DNA of 64,000 bases from Aptenodytes patagonicus (taxonomy: Eukaryota; Chordata; Aves; Sphenisciformes; Spheniscidae), in the NCBI RefSeq assembly GCF_965638725.1, contig NC_134961.1, positions 5,300,641-5,364,640 on the forward strand, given 5' to 3'. This document shows positions 35,001-47,945 of this stretch, piece after piece (the stretch's first letter is position 1; every line of letters begins with the position of its first letter). The position numbers and the translations under genes were made by a program. The notes beneath the pieces were generated by a model. It made no database searches, was not told the DNA's origin, and was given only the letters and a program-made list of their open reading frames with translations.

Positions 35001-38000
35001 AACCCAGTTTGCCTCCTCCATTAACATGAAGCCACAGACTGTCAAGGAGGGGGAGAGGTCGTGGAGGGAGAATTCTGAAATCACCTGAATCCACGGTTCA
35101 GAGACATCCAGTTGCGAAAGACTTTTCCTGATAGGGGAAAGTGTTGGTTCCACAGGGTGTTTCATAAACCACTGCCTGCCGCTTGCTTCCTGGGCCTGTC
35201 TCTGTCCCTGCTGCCAGATTCTGGCCAGTTAAGTGCGTGCAGTCAACCAGAGTCTGCCGGTCTCTTTTCAGTAAAAAAAAAAAAAAAAAGAAGGGGGAGG
35301 GGGGAGAAAATGCCCAACCTCTTGGAAGCACAGGGCAAAATACTGCTTTCGGGAGCATTGGCGCAAATGCAGAAGAGCCCGGCTAAGTCAGGAAAGGTCC
35401 TGCAGCTCTTTGCTGATGGCTGAAGCCAGCCTCGTGGGGGGAGTCACCTTCCTCCTTTAACTTCTGTAGCAGTGACCTGTAGCTCTTCAGCTTTTTCCTT
35501 CTGCCATTCTGTCTTACCCTGCCACATCAGTTGCAGTTGCCCTTTATCTGAAAGAAAGCCACATTTACACATCCCTTTTGCTCACTGAGTCAGGGAATGC
35601 AGCAGCTTGTCCCTACACCTCTTCAGTCACAGATTTGCTGGTGAACTCCTATCCCTGCCCTGCGCACATCCAGCACACTGTTTATCGCTCACCTGTTACT
35701 CTGCTGCTCTGTTCTGCTCTCCTGTCTGCCATGACAGGCAGATGGAGCAAAAAAAAAGCCAAAAGAGAATGAAAAATAATGGTGTTAGTCATGCTGCAGA
35801 ACGCGTTAGCAGTTCAACAATGGCCTTAAACACCTAGTGGGATCCAATTTAAACCCATAAAAGTGAGGAAGTTCAGACTGGGAGCCTGTCCTTCTACCTG
35901 TGTAGGCAGCCATGCGTGTAGTAGCTGTGGCACAAGCAGGCTGGGAAGGCGTTGAGATTTTTTTTTTTACTTCATTAAACAATTGTAATTTGTTTCCAAG
36001 GATTTGTTTTTATTGCTCCTCCTATTTCATGCAGCAGGAAATAAAAAAACCCCAAACAACCAAGCACACAAGACACCTCAGATGCAAATTTTTATTTGCT
36101 CAAATTACGCTGAATGTAGGAGCTGGGATTCCAGGTAGCTTCACAAAAATGTCATAATAGTTGGTGATTCTGAATGTAATAAAAATATATTAAGTCTATG
36201 CTCAGGCATCTGAGATCAGGAGATCTGCCTTTGTGTGATACATGAGAATGCTCTTCACAAGTACAAACCCCCTTTTGCATTTACAACCGAGGCCTGAGCA
36301 TGGGCAAGTAATGGTTATCTCGCTTCTAGTGTATTGCCTTCCCTCTTCACTTCATCTGCTGTAAACCTTGGCATAATCCCTCTATCTTAGGTGGCTTCCA
36401 AACCCTGGAGGAGCTGGGGAGCTGGCCTGCCTATGCAGGACCCAAAATGCCTAATAAACTTCAGTCACCCCTCACTCTCCCCGAGTCTCTCCTTTCTAGG
36501 ATATTGGAAGAGTCTCAGCCCCTTGGTGAGGAGCGAGGACGGAGCTTTGCGAATGTCCCGCCGCATCTCTGAGCATTGCAGCAGCAGCCAGCCCTGGTGC
36601 GGGTCCCTCCGTGTGTGTATGCATGCGTGTGCTAACTGGGAGGACTCTGCAGTAGGAAGCGTTTGCCAGACATGGCAGGCAGCTCTCAAGAGTTTTCTTG
36701 GCAGGAGGGTGTGGAAAATGTTGGAAAGGAAAAATGGAGCAAAGGCAGTCTGTAGCTCAGTCTGCCTCGAGATCAGATGTGTGCGCAAGGCTGGGGAGCT
36801 CTGCATCATATGCTCCTCGGTCCCCCTGCCTGTATGAAATCCCTCTTCATTCACTGCTGTACTTATAATCCCTACACGCTCCTAATTTTATTTTATTTTA
36901 TTTTGAGGGAAACAGTAGCTCTTTGATAGCCTTCCAAGGGATAAGATGGGACAGACAGACTACTTATCGGGAAAAGACTCGGGTCTTTGTCTTTCTGAAC
37001 CCACCGACTAACACAAGGCACAGCTTCCAGGAAGTCTAAGCTGCTGTTTGTATTGAGAGACAGACAGGGGGGTGCAATCAGTGTGGGTTGATGCTGTTTG
37101 AATAGGCATGACTGGGCAGCAATCCCAGCATGACTTGGCCAAATAAGGGACTGTTTTTGTCTTTTAGTGCGTGACCCAGGACCTTTTCTGACCACAGGTG
37201 CCCGGGCCATGGTTTCCCCGTCTGCTGGAAAGCAGGATTCCCAGCAGCTCTGCTCTCCCAGGCATGCACAAGGTCCCCGGCAGTCTGTTGGAGCAGCATG
37301 GCCCTGAGCTGAGTTGAGGGATGGCACAGACATTCTGCCCTGTTGGCTGCTGCTAAAGAGGGGATGCTCCAGCACTTGTCGTTGTCCCGGAGAGATCTGT
37401 GTTTAGTCTTGTCAGCAGAAAGCAGCACCTCTCCTCTGACAGATCTGCAGAGAGCAGACCGTGGATCATAGTCTACCTTTCCTCACATCAGCAGCATGAC
37501 GGAGGATTCAGTTCTTGCTCCATGGCATCCCTTTCCTAGTGCACTGGCGATTCTTTCCATCTTAAACTCTGCTTTAAAGCTGGATTGCACCCTTAAAGAG
37601 CAGCGGCTGTATTTCAGGGGTAGATTACATAATCCCTGTGCACGGAGCGTGCTTCAGTGAGTTAAGTTGGTGATGTCCTTTTGGATCCGAGAGGAAGAGG
37701 GGTGCTATGGAAACGTAATTTATTATTACATGGGAATGAAATTTGTTATTTCGCTCTTCTGCCTCAGTTTGTGATTACACCATGGAGCAATTTTTAGCCT
37801 TGGCAAGAAGGTGATTTAACACAAGACCAAAGATGCTGCTTAACTCAGCGTCTACCATAAATCCTGAGAAACGATGATGCCGTCTGAGGCTCGGTGCGCC
37901 TCGAGAACTGGGCAAATGTTCTTTCTGCCAGCAGAGCTGATGTAAGGTCTGATTTATGAATGTGATACTTCTTGACATTGCCGTGGTGTCCAAAGATTAC

Positions 38001-41000
38001 CAAGGATGTTTACCGAAACCCTCCAGAGTCTCCGTATGGAGCCTAAGAAGGGATCAGACTGAATTTACATGTCCTGCTGTGCCAAGCCTGCTCTTGGTAA
38101 CCTTCCAGTCTCTGCGGTACTTGGAGAAGAGGCAGTGGATGGTGCTAGCAGGGCGCAGAGCACGCTGGTGCTTGCTTCGCCTGCCACACAGCACGGGAGA
38201 GCAGGCCACATGCCTCCGCTTCTTGGGGGCACTCTGTCCTTAGTATTTTATTGGGCTTGGCATTGCTTGGGTTCATGCTCTTCTTTCCATTTTAAACAAA
38301 GCAAATTTACTGGTGGTTGTTATTTACCGATAACACCCTCTTACACAATCACCCTTGTGGTTTTTTATCGTCAGCTTATGAAGAATAGGGTAGAGTAATT
38401 TTGTATTTAATTGTTAAATCAAGACAGTTGCCTGAACCTGAAGCGAAGCATCAGCCTCCCCAAAGACTCCTCAACCAGCCCTGTCAGTGTTTCATTTTGA
38501 GTAGCACTGTGCCAGAGAGGGGACTCAACTTTGGGTTTCTGTTTTACTCAACAGACAGTGAAACAACAACAACAAAATTGATTTGTTTCCAGTAGAAAAA
38601 AATCTATGAAGTGGAAGGGGTGTGACTTTTTTTTTTCGATTGTCTGTCTCTGCTCCAGTGACATCTGCCCTGATGGGTCTCTGATGGTTCGTTTCTCCTT
38701 TCCTGGTGTGTGCTTTGACGACTGTGTGATGTGCAATGGCCCTGGGTGTTAGACAGCAGGAAATGCCTGTTGTTAAGGTGAATCGTCAGAGGACCTGTGC
38801 CTGGGAGCTTTGGAGAAAACCTGAATTGAGGAAGACTTAAGCTGACTAATCAAGAAAAGATTTCTGAGAGGAAGAATCAGCTCCTGGGGAAAAGCCCCTT
38901 TGCTGCAGCCATTTGAAACTTGGAGTGGAGGAGAGACCAGGCAGGCTGTGCTGGGGCAGACCTTCATGTACCCGTGCTCTGTTCCCTGCGAGCCTTCAGC
39001 GCCTGGCCTCCACGCTGGGTTGCTTCGGTGAGGGGGGCAGGTGGGAGCACCACGGGGTGCTGAGCCCCTGAGCCACTGTGTCAGTCCCAGCGTGTGCTTG
39101 CATGGGGAGTAGGCAATAATTTTAACAGATTTTACAGTTTGACGTGCCTGTACGTATTGACCTGGGAAAGAAATGTCTCTTGGCTTTGCATATGAAAAGA
39201 AAAAAAGAAAAGTACATAGTATAGGCTGCCGTTGGTGAGATTCACCCCTGGGCACAGAGCCAGCACAAACATGGCCCATGAAACCACTTCAGCCTTATTC
39301 TGAGGTCTTGAGGGGGACAGGAGTGTTTTGCAGGCATTGTTCTGGTCTTGTACATGGGGGAATGCTTAGCCCTGGCTAGCTGAACCACAGCAGTCTTCGC
39401 TTGGGACTTCTCACCAGGGCTGTGGCACACAGTGTCTTGAGCAGATGCAGAAACCAAACCGTGGACTCTGGGATGTCCCCTGCCTGTTCCTGCTAATATG
39501 ATTAAGAAATTGGGGTAAAAAGCATCGCAAAAGCTGCAGGGAAGGGATGCTTGCCAGAAAGAAAGAATAATTAAAGAAAAAGGGTGGCTGTAGTAGAAGA
39601 AAAAATGCTGATTGTGAATCATCAACTGTCCATGACTTTCCTGCTGTAAAAGGTTGAATGGTCCAGTCTGTGTATTTGTGCTGGCAGTGAGTGATCTCTA
39701 CAATAACAGCCATACCCTGTTTAGCTTTGCTACTACTTGGAGGATCTGTGCCAGGACTTATTGGAATCCCCCAGGCAGGCATTTAGAAGGTCTTTTGAAA
39801 TTGAGGGGGGTGGTGGGAGCTAAAACCCCTACTCAGTCTCCAGAGAAATTGGCTTTGTTTAAAAAAAAAATCCACAGTAGGACGCTGAAGTGTGGTGAGA
39901 TGTGTAATAGGACAGCTTTTAATGTGATCAGGAAAGGAATACCTCCCAGTAGTATTTGCAGGTATTAAATCATTAGGAAGATTAGCAGAGTTGCAAGGCC
40001 TTTTTTTTTCCCTGGACAGTTTATTCCATATAATGGTGTTTTAAAAAGAGGATTATGGGCATTGGTCCTGTGGGAGAAAGGAACAGACACTGAAGTGATC
40101 TTCCCTTTAACAGATCACTGACATGACCTTTAGTCTGAAGTGAATGAAATTATCCTTTCTGTGATACCCTCACAACAAAATCAGACCAACTGTGTCTCCG
40201 TTATGTGTTTAATTTGAGGGAGAGACATCCCATTTCCAAAGTTGATCAGTGAAAGGAGTCTGCAGAAACAGGCACCTCCTTGTGAGGAGGGGGATGTGGG
40301 TACAGCTAGCCTGTCGCACCAGCTGCTGTGCCCACTGTGGTTCCTCTAGGAAGCAGACTGGGACCTCTGAGCCTCTTTCCTGTAGGCTATGGAATGGCTG
40401 CTGTGATTTCCTCCTATTTTTCCCCAGGCTAAGTTGAAACAGATATTCTAGAAATACCGTGCTCCTGACCTGAGAGCACATGTGACTTGTGTACACGTAT
40501 GGATAATATATATGCCAGGACAGGGGGTGATGCCTGGCACTAAGCTGTGGAAGTTGTGAAGGATCAGGGTGTCTTTCCCCAAGGAAGCATGGAAGTTCTC
40601 CCCCAAGAAGCACTCAACTTCTGCTTTCTCAGCCGGTGGTGGCTTTTGAAGGCAGTCCCAGCTTCTCCACTTGGGGACTGCAGTATGAGCGCTTCTAGGC
40701 AGCAGGTAGTAGGAAGAGTCTGCCGTTGCTGAAGGTCTTGCGGGCTGCGGTAAAGCAGCACAGAAGCTGTGTCACAGCCAGCAGAGGCAAGCCCAAGAGG
40801 GTCTTTGACTGCGCCAGAGGTCACAGGTCAATTGTTTTCATTGCTCTGGACAGGTAGAGGTCAGTCCATGTCAAGGGGGAGAGTTGAGCTGAGGGGAGCG
40901 GTGTAAAAGCAGGTTATCTTGAGGTCAGTTGCATCGTTCAAGGATAAGCTGATGACTTGACCGGAGCATTCTTCCAGAGCTCTTTCCAGGGATCTGTCCT

Positions 41001-43270
41001 TTGGTCTCCACCCCGTTACCTCCAGATATGTTGCGTAGTGGATTTATCAGCCATTAATATTTGGCAGAAGTGTGGACAGTTATTCGTCCCAGGCAGATCA
41101 TGTTAAAGTTTTGGCTCTCTCCTATCTGGAGTTTAAATTTTCCAAGCAATGGGTAGGGAGGTAGATGTGCAAGTCCTGTTTAACCCGTGAGATCCAAACC
41201 CTTCCTTTCTGCAGCGTCAGGCTCATATTGTTCCAGCTGCATCACTGCTGATGTGTCAGTTGTGCCATCTGCACCCTTTGCACGTTGAGGAGCTGTTGGC
41301 ATCTCTTAATGTACAATGCGTAGAAACGAGTGGATCCCTGGGGTACGTCTGTTGGCTTCAGGGCTGAATTTGTCCCATCGCTGCTTGACAAGTTTTGTCC
41401 TAAAATTCCCTATAATTCTTGTGGTTTTGTCCTTTGCCCTTCTTAGCAGGATCATTTGTCAGCTGTTTTGATGGGTTGAGCAGGGAAAGGCCCATCTCCT
41501 CTGATGAGGGAGATATGACTAAAACCCAGAGTTTAGCTGATAGTGATTCAGGATGGGTTCAGAGGAGGACACTGAGCAGACTCCTGTGCACAGTGGTCCA
41601 GAAAAGAACCAGAAATGTACATCACCTACACCTGAGCCTGGCACACGATCAGACTTGATGAGGACCTCCACCATGCTAGCAGCAGTATCTGCAGATACCG
41701 AGCCTGACAGCCCACTGAAGAAGCACAGAGCATGCTCAGTGACCAGAGCAAACCTCCTCTGATGGCTTCTGGGTGATGGGTCTGACCTGGCTGCTGGAGG
41801 AGCCTCAAGAGAAGGGAGATTTCCATCTTCGTGCTTTCCCTTGAAACTCCTGAGAGGGAAGGGTGGACAGTTTCTGTGGGGTGTGTGGTCAGCTGTCTCT
41901 GCTGAAGCCTCTGTGCTTGTACCTAAACCAGGATCGGTTAGGTGATGAAGGATAAGGAGAATGGCAGGGACTCCTCAGTCTGTACACACTCTGATCCTGG
42001 CAGTGGAGGCAGTGCTAGGGAGAGGAGCAGTGTTGTGTGGTTTCCACAGTTTTTCTGCTTGCAGTGCCTGTGTCCCCTCTTGCTAGAGCAGCACAAGGAA
42101 CTGTCAGCTCTTTCACTGCAACGGCAAAGAGACATTCTCCTGGAGATCTCGTGCAGAGGACAAATCGGTTGCTGTTTCCCACGCCTGTTCACAAGGTCTT
42201 CTAGAGGGGGCGGCTCTGCTGCAGAGCTCGGGGCCCTGCGGAGGCCCAAGCAAGCTGCTCATTTCCCTTTGTACCTACTTTGGGGCCTCTGAACAGCAGC
42301 ATTTTTTGGAGTAGAAATATTCTGACTGCATCACAGAAGACTTTCTAATGCTAAAAGGAAGCAACCCAACCACACAGATTATTAATGTCAGAAACATGCA
42401 AATGCATTTTGTACTGGAACCAGCAGGTCTGTATTGGGTTCTAATTGTTTTTTGTTTTCAGAAGGAAGATGTTCAAGGATCTATAGTGAACATATTCCAA
42501 AAACATTCAGAGCAGAGCCCTCCAACCCAAACAACCACATTTGAAAAAATACAGGGGAGCTCGTATCAGTATCGGCACCGGAACACAGGGATTAAGGAAA
42601 GGCCTGTCTTTCGGCGTCTTGTAAACCATTCCCCTTTTTTCTGTCTGTCTGTCTGTCCAGTTGCAGACTGGCTCTGGATCTTTACCATGCCCTGTGATTT
42701 ATGGCATATAACGTCAACCAAAGCTGCTGTTTAATGAATTCCTTGAGCATTTCTGTTCCAATAGGGATTCATGGGCCTGACTTTGAATTATGGTGCCCTT
42801 GTGCTAGAGAGATGTTTACAACGAAACTAGACTGGAAGCCTTTTCTCCCTGGGAATTGTGGAAATACTGTTATCTCAAGCTTCAGAAGGAACTGTGACGC
42901 ACGGAGACCACCCGGAACGCAGGCCCACCTGCCACCAGAGCACCTCTGCCTCTGGTCAGTCCGCACGCCTCCCATTTGGTTTAGGGTGCTTAATTAATCA
43001 GGTTTGCTTATTTTTCCGCTTAAAAGAGGAAACCTCTAGGGTTGATTCTAAATCTCTGTTATTGCCCAGCAGACCAGAATGTTAACTACACATTTAGGCA
43101 GTTTCTCCAAAAGTGTTATATTTAGCTGATAGACACAGCAACTCCTGCAGAACTGCTGCCTGGATCCTTTAATGAAACACATATTTAGGCATTTAAAACA
43201 ACAGTCCCAGATTGTTTCTGTGTTTGATAAAATGTATTTGAATAAGAAAGTCCATTTGGGGGCAAAATAC
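32031..43270 (+). other. PKD1: PKD1 intron 1, central segment
   Basis: Eleven kilobases of intron sequence contain no recognisable exon, RNA gene or clear transposon. Simple-sequence features include a 17-A run followed by a purine tract (35273-35306), a short TTTTA array (36885-36904), T-runs at about 38629 and 40002, and a TGTC array at 42640-42658. Open frames here are short and without domains. Confidence 0.7.
35273..35306. repeat. Poly-A plus G-rich purine tract
   Basis: Seventeen consecutive A are followed by AAG-type and G-rich purines, forming a strand-asymmetric purine tract inside PKD1 intron 1. It has no obvious upstream retrogene body, so I do not read it as the tail of an inserted cDNA. 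Confidence 0.8.
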
Positions 43271-43330
43271 CTGTTTGTCTGTATGTGTGTCTGTCTGTGT
43301 GTATATCTGTTTGTCTGTCTGTCTATATCT
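43271..43330. repeat. TGTC/TGTG microsatellite
   Basis: About 60 bp of imperfect tetranucleotide repeat (TGTC, TGTG and TATC variants) in intron 1. A related shorter TGTC array lies about 620 bp upstream at 42640-42658. Confidence 0.9.
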
Positions 43331-46229
43331 AATTTCAAACCCAGAATATTGTAACACCCAGGGATCCAGGGAGCGTGGAAGTGAGCCAGGAAAGGAAAGG
43401 AGATGTGCCTTAGGAACTAGCGTAGATGATGTTTGTTGGTGGATACTTCAGTGACACTCAGAAGTAGAGGAGATGCTGCAAACCTAAAACCTTGGCCAAC
43501 ATTTCAGAAGTCGTGCCTGATGTTGCATGCCCAGCCTGAAACAGAGGGAGATCAGGGCTTTAGGAGCTGTCATCTGCAGACCCACAACCCTTCTGCTGGG
43601 CTCAGCTTCCGATGGGACCCCCACCGGCACACTGCTCACAGCAGCCCAGTAGCATCTGGGTCTTTGGGCCACCTGGAATTGTCCCAGTGCTGGCCCTATG
43701 GATCACACTGGTCTGACTTACTTTTCTGCTCTCACACACCACTCCTCACCTCCCATTTTCCCATCAGCGTTCCCTGAAACGAGTCATCCATTCCCCTGTC
43801 TCTTCTGCCTTCACAGCTCCCAACAAACACCGCTCTGGTCATGCCACCCCCATGTTCATGCCGTGTATCTGGGGGAGGCAGTGAAATTTGGCACAGGCTG
43901 GGCTGAGACCTCATCACCTGGAAGGGCTGGATCCCCCGACACAGCTGCGGACTAGGAGAGATGGAGAAGTCCTCATCAGCAAAGTTTCTGGCTACGTTTG
44001 TGGTATCTTCAGCCTGATGAATAACAGAGCTTTGCCCTTGTTGCTGCTGAGAGATTATCCCTTCCTGAGGGCCTGCAGGCTTTTCTCTGGTTGCTGTAGC
44101 GCAGGACTTGTTTCCCTTACATACTCATTTCACTTCTTCTCTTCCTGTTTGCTGGTACAGGCTGCCAAACGTTTTGTTTCTTCCTCCCCCGTAGATGTGT
44201 CTGCATCCACTGCTGTTTGTGTTCCTGCTTTCCTTTAGAGGCTTTTTTTTTTTTTTTGAACGTCGGTTGCATTTTTATCATATTTGGATCCTGTGAGTTA
44301 AAGATCAGTACACAGCATGGGGCGAGGGGGAGGACGCTGCGCAGATAATGTCCTTGTTCTGCCACCTGCCCCACGGCCGTCAGGAGCAGACCAGGTTGGC
44401 TGAAGACCAGTGCCCAAAGGGTTTAACCAGCAGACCTATAGCTTCCCCTCCTCTGCAGGCCGTGGTGGGAAGCAGCCAAGCCTCCCTCCGGCTCCTCTGA
44501 TGCTCATTTTGCTGTGGAGAGCTGTGGCAAACACCGTTCTTCAGAGGTGACTGTGAGAAATGGCCCTTGTCCTTGTCTCTCCTGGGGTTTTCTTTAATAC
44601 AAGAAGAAACTGGGCACCTGGAGGAAATTTGGACCCCAGGCCCGGCCAAAATCTCTTGAACGAGACCTCATAGAGGGGAATGCTTGTCCTCGTGGCCAGT
44701 GTCCGTGTGGCAGGGCAGCGGGTGTTGGGTCCCTCAGTCTCTCCTGGCTCTCAGTGAGGGAAGGGGAGCGGGGCACCGGGACGGGGCCGGAGAGGAGCCG
44801 CGCTTCGGGCTGGAGCTGGACGAGCGTTACATAACGCACCGCTCCGCTCCAGAGACACGTTCAAATGATTAATTTGAGGCTCTGGCAGCCACTTCCCTGT
44901 AATAATATTTTAAACATTACTTTTCCACTGGTCCTTGCCAGCAATCGTTATTTTGCTCTGTGGAGGCTGTAAAATTTCACTTCAAGGATGGGTTTCACTC
45001 CCGTTACAAAATGTGTCTGGAATGTGCAGATGTTTCCTTCAGGGAATAGCGAGCCAATCCGCTCTAACACATCATCCCCACGGGGAGGACTCAACGTGCT
45101 AAGCAGCCCTATTCACAAAATCACAAACAAACACACACACACAGAGCCCTGTGGAGCTGTACCCGGGCCGGGCATGTCACTCAAAGCCCTGTTGATGTAA
45201 AACGCCCAACGTCCCTGCTGGAGCTTCAGAAGGCTTTGGTCTGGGCTGCTGCTGGGCTGCAGGGACACACATGTGCTGGTCGCAGAGAGGTCCCTCTCTG
45301 CAGCCCGCGGGAGCTGTGCATGTTGTTCTTGCAGCTCGGCTTTTACACAGTGCCACATATTACTGTTTTCTGGAGACGGATTGGAAAAACTATGAAAACT
45401 TTGGCTTACTGGGTGCAAAATAACATCCTGCAGGTATCCAAGGGTGTACATGCCAAGGACAAAGAAGAGTTGCTGTAGATGCGCCAGAGTTAGAGAAAAT
45501 GGAGAGATGGGATTTAATTGAACAAAAAAAAGTTTGCATGGAGAGTGGAGAACACTGAAATACGCTTTTTATGGAACAGCCACTGGTGGACAGGAACCCC
45601 AGCAACTGGGACTTCAAATTAAGGCTGTAACCGTCCCTGAGGAATATCTTATGGGACTGGTCCTGTTTTTATAGGAGGATCTGGGAGATCACTCATTTTT
45701 TTTTTACTGGTGTAATTTTCTCTTTCAGTATCATCTTTACTGCACGGGATGGGAGAGCAAAGCTGTGAGGGGTGTCAGGTCCTTGGCACTCTTAAAGGGG
45801 TTGTCTGTCGTGCACACAGCAATAGGTGCCCGGAGCAGATCTGCTGTAAGTGCTCCTGGAGTCCTCCCGCTCTGCCCCACACTGGCTGCTCCCCTCCGCG
45901 CTGAGCCTTGTGCCTCCTGCACGGCTGTTCCCATGTCTGCAGGTCAGGAGGGCCAGTCTTTTGGGGACGGGTGCTGTCTTTCTGCAGCTCCAGATGGTGT
46001 ATCTGGACTGTCTTGATCTGTGTCGAGCCGTGTTGCTTGAAACCCTGCCTCTAATGTTGTGAGAGCATTTTGGGCCCATAGCATCTCTAGGGAAAACCTC
46101 ATTTGGGGTGCTAGATAGGTTTTGGTGATGGGGTCTGCCTTGATCCTGATGTGCACCTCTGTATTAATCAATATACAGGGCTACCTTGCCTTATACCCTG
46201 CATAAAAACCAGGTGGAGCCTGGAGGAGA
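43331..46229 (+). other. PKD1: PKD1 intron 1, segment upstream of the LINE
   Basis: Intron sequence without a recognisable gene. It contains a T-run at about 44247-44260, a short CA array at about 45125-45142, and a small CpG-dense patch at about 44755-44870 that stands out against its surroundings. Confidence 0.65.
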
Positions 46230-47945
46230 AATGAAGGCAGTTATGGAAAATAAATATACAAGATACAGTACTGGGAAAGAGAAATGTTGATAGTGATGAG
46301 TATGGACTGAGCCCTCAAGCCCTTCAAACACTGATAAGCAAAAGAATGTAAGGAAAAGTCTGTGGCCAGCAAAGTTGAGAATAAAGAGTTTTTCAAGTAT
46401 ATTGGGAACTAAAGGAATTAAATGATACTAGTCTGTTAATAGATGGAGATGTTCAAATTATCAACAAAAATACAGAAATGGCAGGACCGTTCAGTAACTA
46501 TTTCTGTTTTCTATTTGGAAAAAAGCCAGATGATGTATTTGTATCATATGAGGATGATGAAACACTTTCCACTCCAACAGTAACTGAAGAGGATGTTAAA
46601 CAGCTGCTATTAATGTTAGACCTTCTTAAACTAGCAAGTTCAGATATTTTGCATCCAAGAATTTTAAAAGATCTGGCTGAAGAGCCCTCTGGGCTATTAA
46701 TGTTCACTTTTAGTAGTTTTTTGGGCAGTAGGGAAATTCCCAAGGACTGGATCAAAATGAACACGGTGCCAGTGTTAACAGAAGATAAATGGGGTGGTAC
46801 AAACATTAATTAGCCTGGTGTCCTGATTTTCTAGCCCAAGGAGAAACAATACAGTGCGTAGCATGGACATTAGCTAGAAGTTAAAGGGGATATTGTAATT
46901 AGTGGCAATCAACATGGAAAATTCACTTATGGAAAATAGATCTCATGAACCTCTGCCTTTTAAGTAAGTTTACAGATGGAGTAGATGAAGATGATGACGT
47001 TGATGTAATACACATATGACTTCTGTAAGGTATTTGACTCTATGTGACATATATTTGTTAGAAATTGGAATGAAAAAAATCAGCACTACCTATATTAAAG
47101 GGATTAAACACTGGCTTCAAAATGTAAGGATAGACATCATGAAGAGCTGTGTCGCAATGAAGTCTCAAAGGTTGGTTGCTGACTGCCTCCGTAGTGTATT
47201 TGTCAACAGACTGGAGGAAGACAAAAAACATCAGTGATACTGTACTGAGAGTGCCAAAGCACAGAGAAGGAAACAGAGCTCTGCTTTGGTTGGAGACTTG
47301 GTCACAAAAAAGAGCAATGATGCTGCCAAGTGTAAGATCATACATCTGGGCCTGGTGTATAGGATGGGAACCTTCTCCTGGAAGGCAAGGACTCGGCCAG
47401 GGAAGGTGTGGTAGTCAAGCGTGCGATGGAGGATATGGCCACCAAAATGATCAGTGCAACCCAGGGACGTGTAAGCGGGGAACTATGGAGCAGAGGGGTT
47501 GTATTTCCTGGTGTCCTCACTTCGTGGAGATAGTGATGTCCTATAGAATCCAGGCAAAAGCCTATCTGAAGGACTGTCTCCTGAGAGGCAGCTGGTGTTT
47601 GCTGCACCAGCAAGAAGGTGGTAGGTGACTGCAGCCTAGGGAGTATTTGTGGTGAAAACCAGAAAACATAATAGAAGGACACCCTCAGTTTAGTGGACAG
47701 GCAGAGTGAATCCTGCACCTGGGAACTCAAACTAGGCAAATTCAGACCAGAAATAAGCCTAACTGACTAACCCTGCAACAGCTTACCAAAGCCAGTGATG
47801 GCCGACCCGTCCCTGGGAGTCTTTATGTGAAGATGGGAACGTTCTCTAGAAGGATGGGGAACTGCTTGCTTAAGCTTCATGCAGGAACTGATTGTGAGGA
47901 GCCCCATGGCTTGCAGTACGTGAGTCGTTAGGATAAATGATCACG
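46230..47945 (+). mobile_element. Degenerate CR1-clade LINE, 3' part of ORF2 to tail
   Basis: The DNA can be followed along the reverse-transcriptase half of a CR1-clade LINE as found in turtles and crocodilians. A 111-codon open stretch (46478-46813) keeps RT pieces such as DILHPRILKDLAEE and EIPKDW. Further on are a segment reading like 'gatgtaatacacatatgacttctgtaaggt' (the catalytic-domain SKAFD region), a CKIIHLG-like piece at about 47325-47350, and the end segment with 'ctagatgatcac'-type sequence near 47942. Frameshifts, stops and internal deletions make it dead. It is in the same orientation as PKD1. The 5' end is truncated, as usual for CR1 insertions. Subfamily is not resolved. Confidence 0.85.

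Noticed and set aside
35262..35306. Poly-A tract as the tail of a processed pseudogene
   Set aside because: No cDNA-like body or polyadenylation signal precedes it and no target-site duplication was visible.
46478..46813. 111-codon open frame as a possible gene
   Set aside because: Its residues match the CR1-clade reverse-transcriptase region and the surrounding DNA continues the same LINE, so it is a mobile-element fossil.
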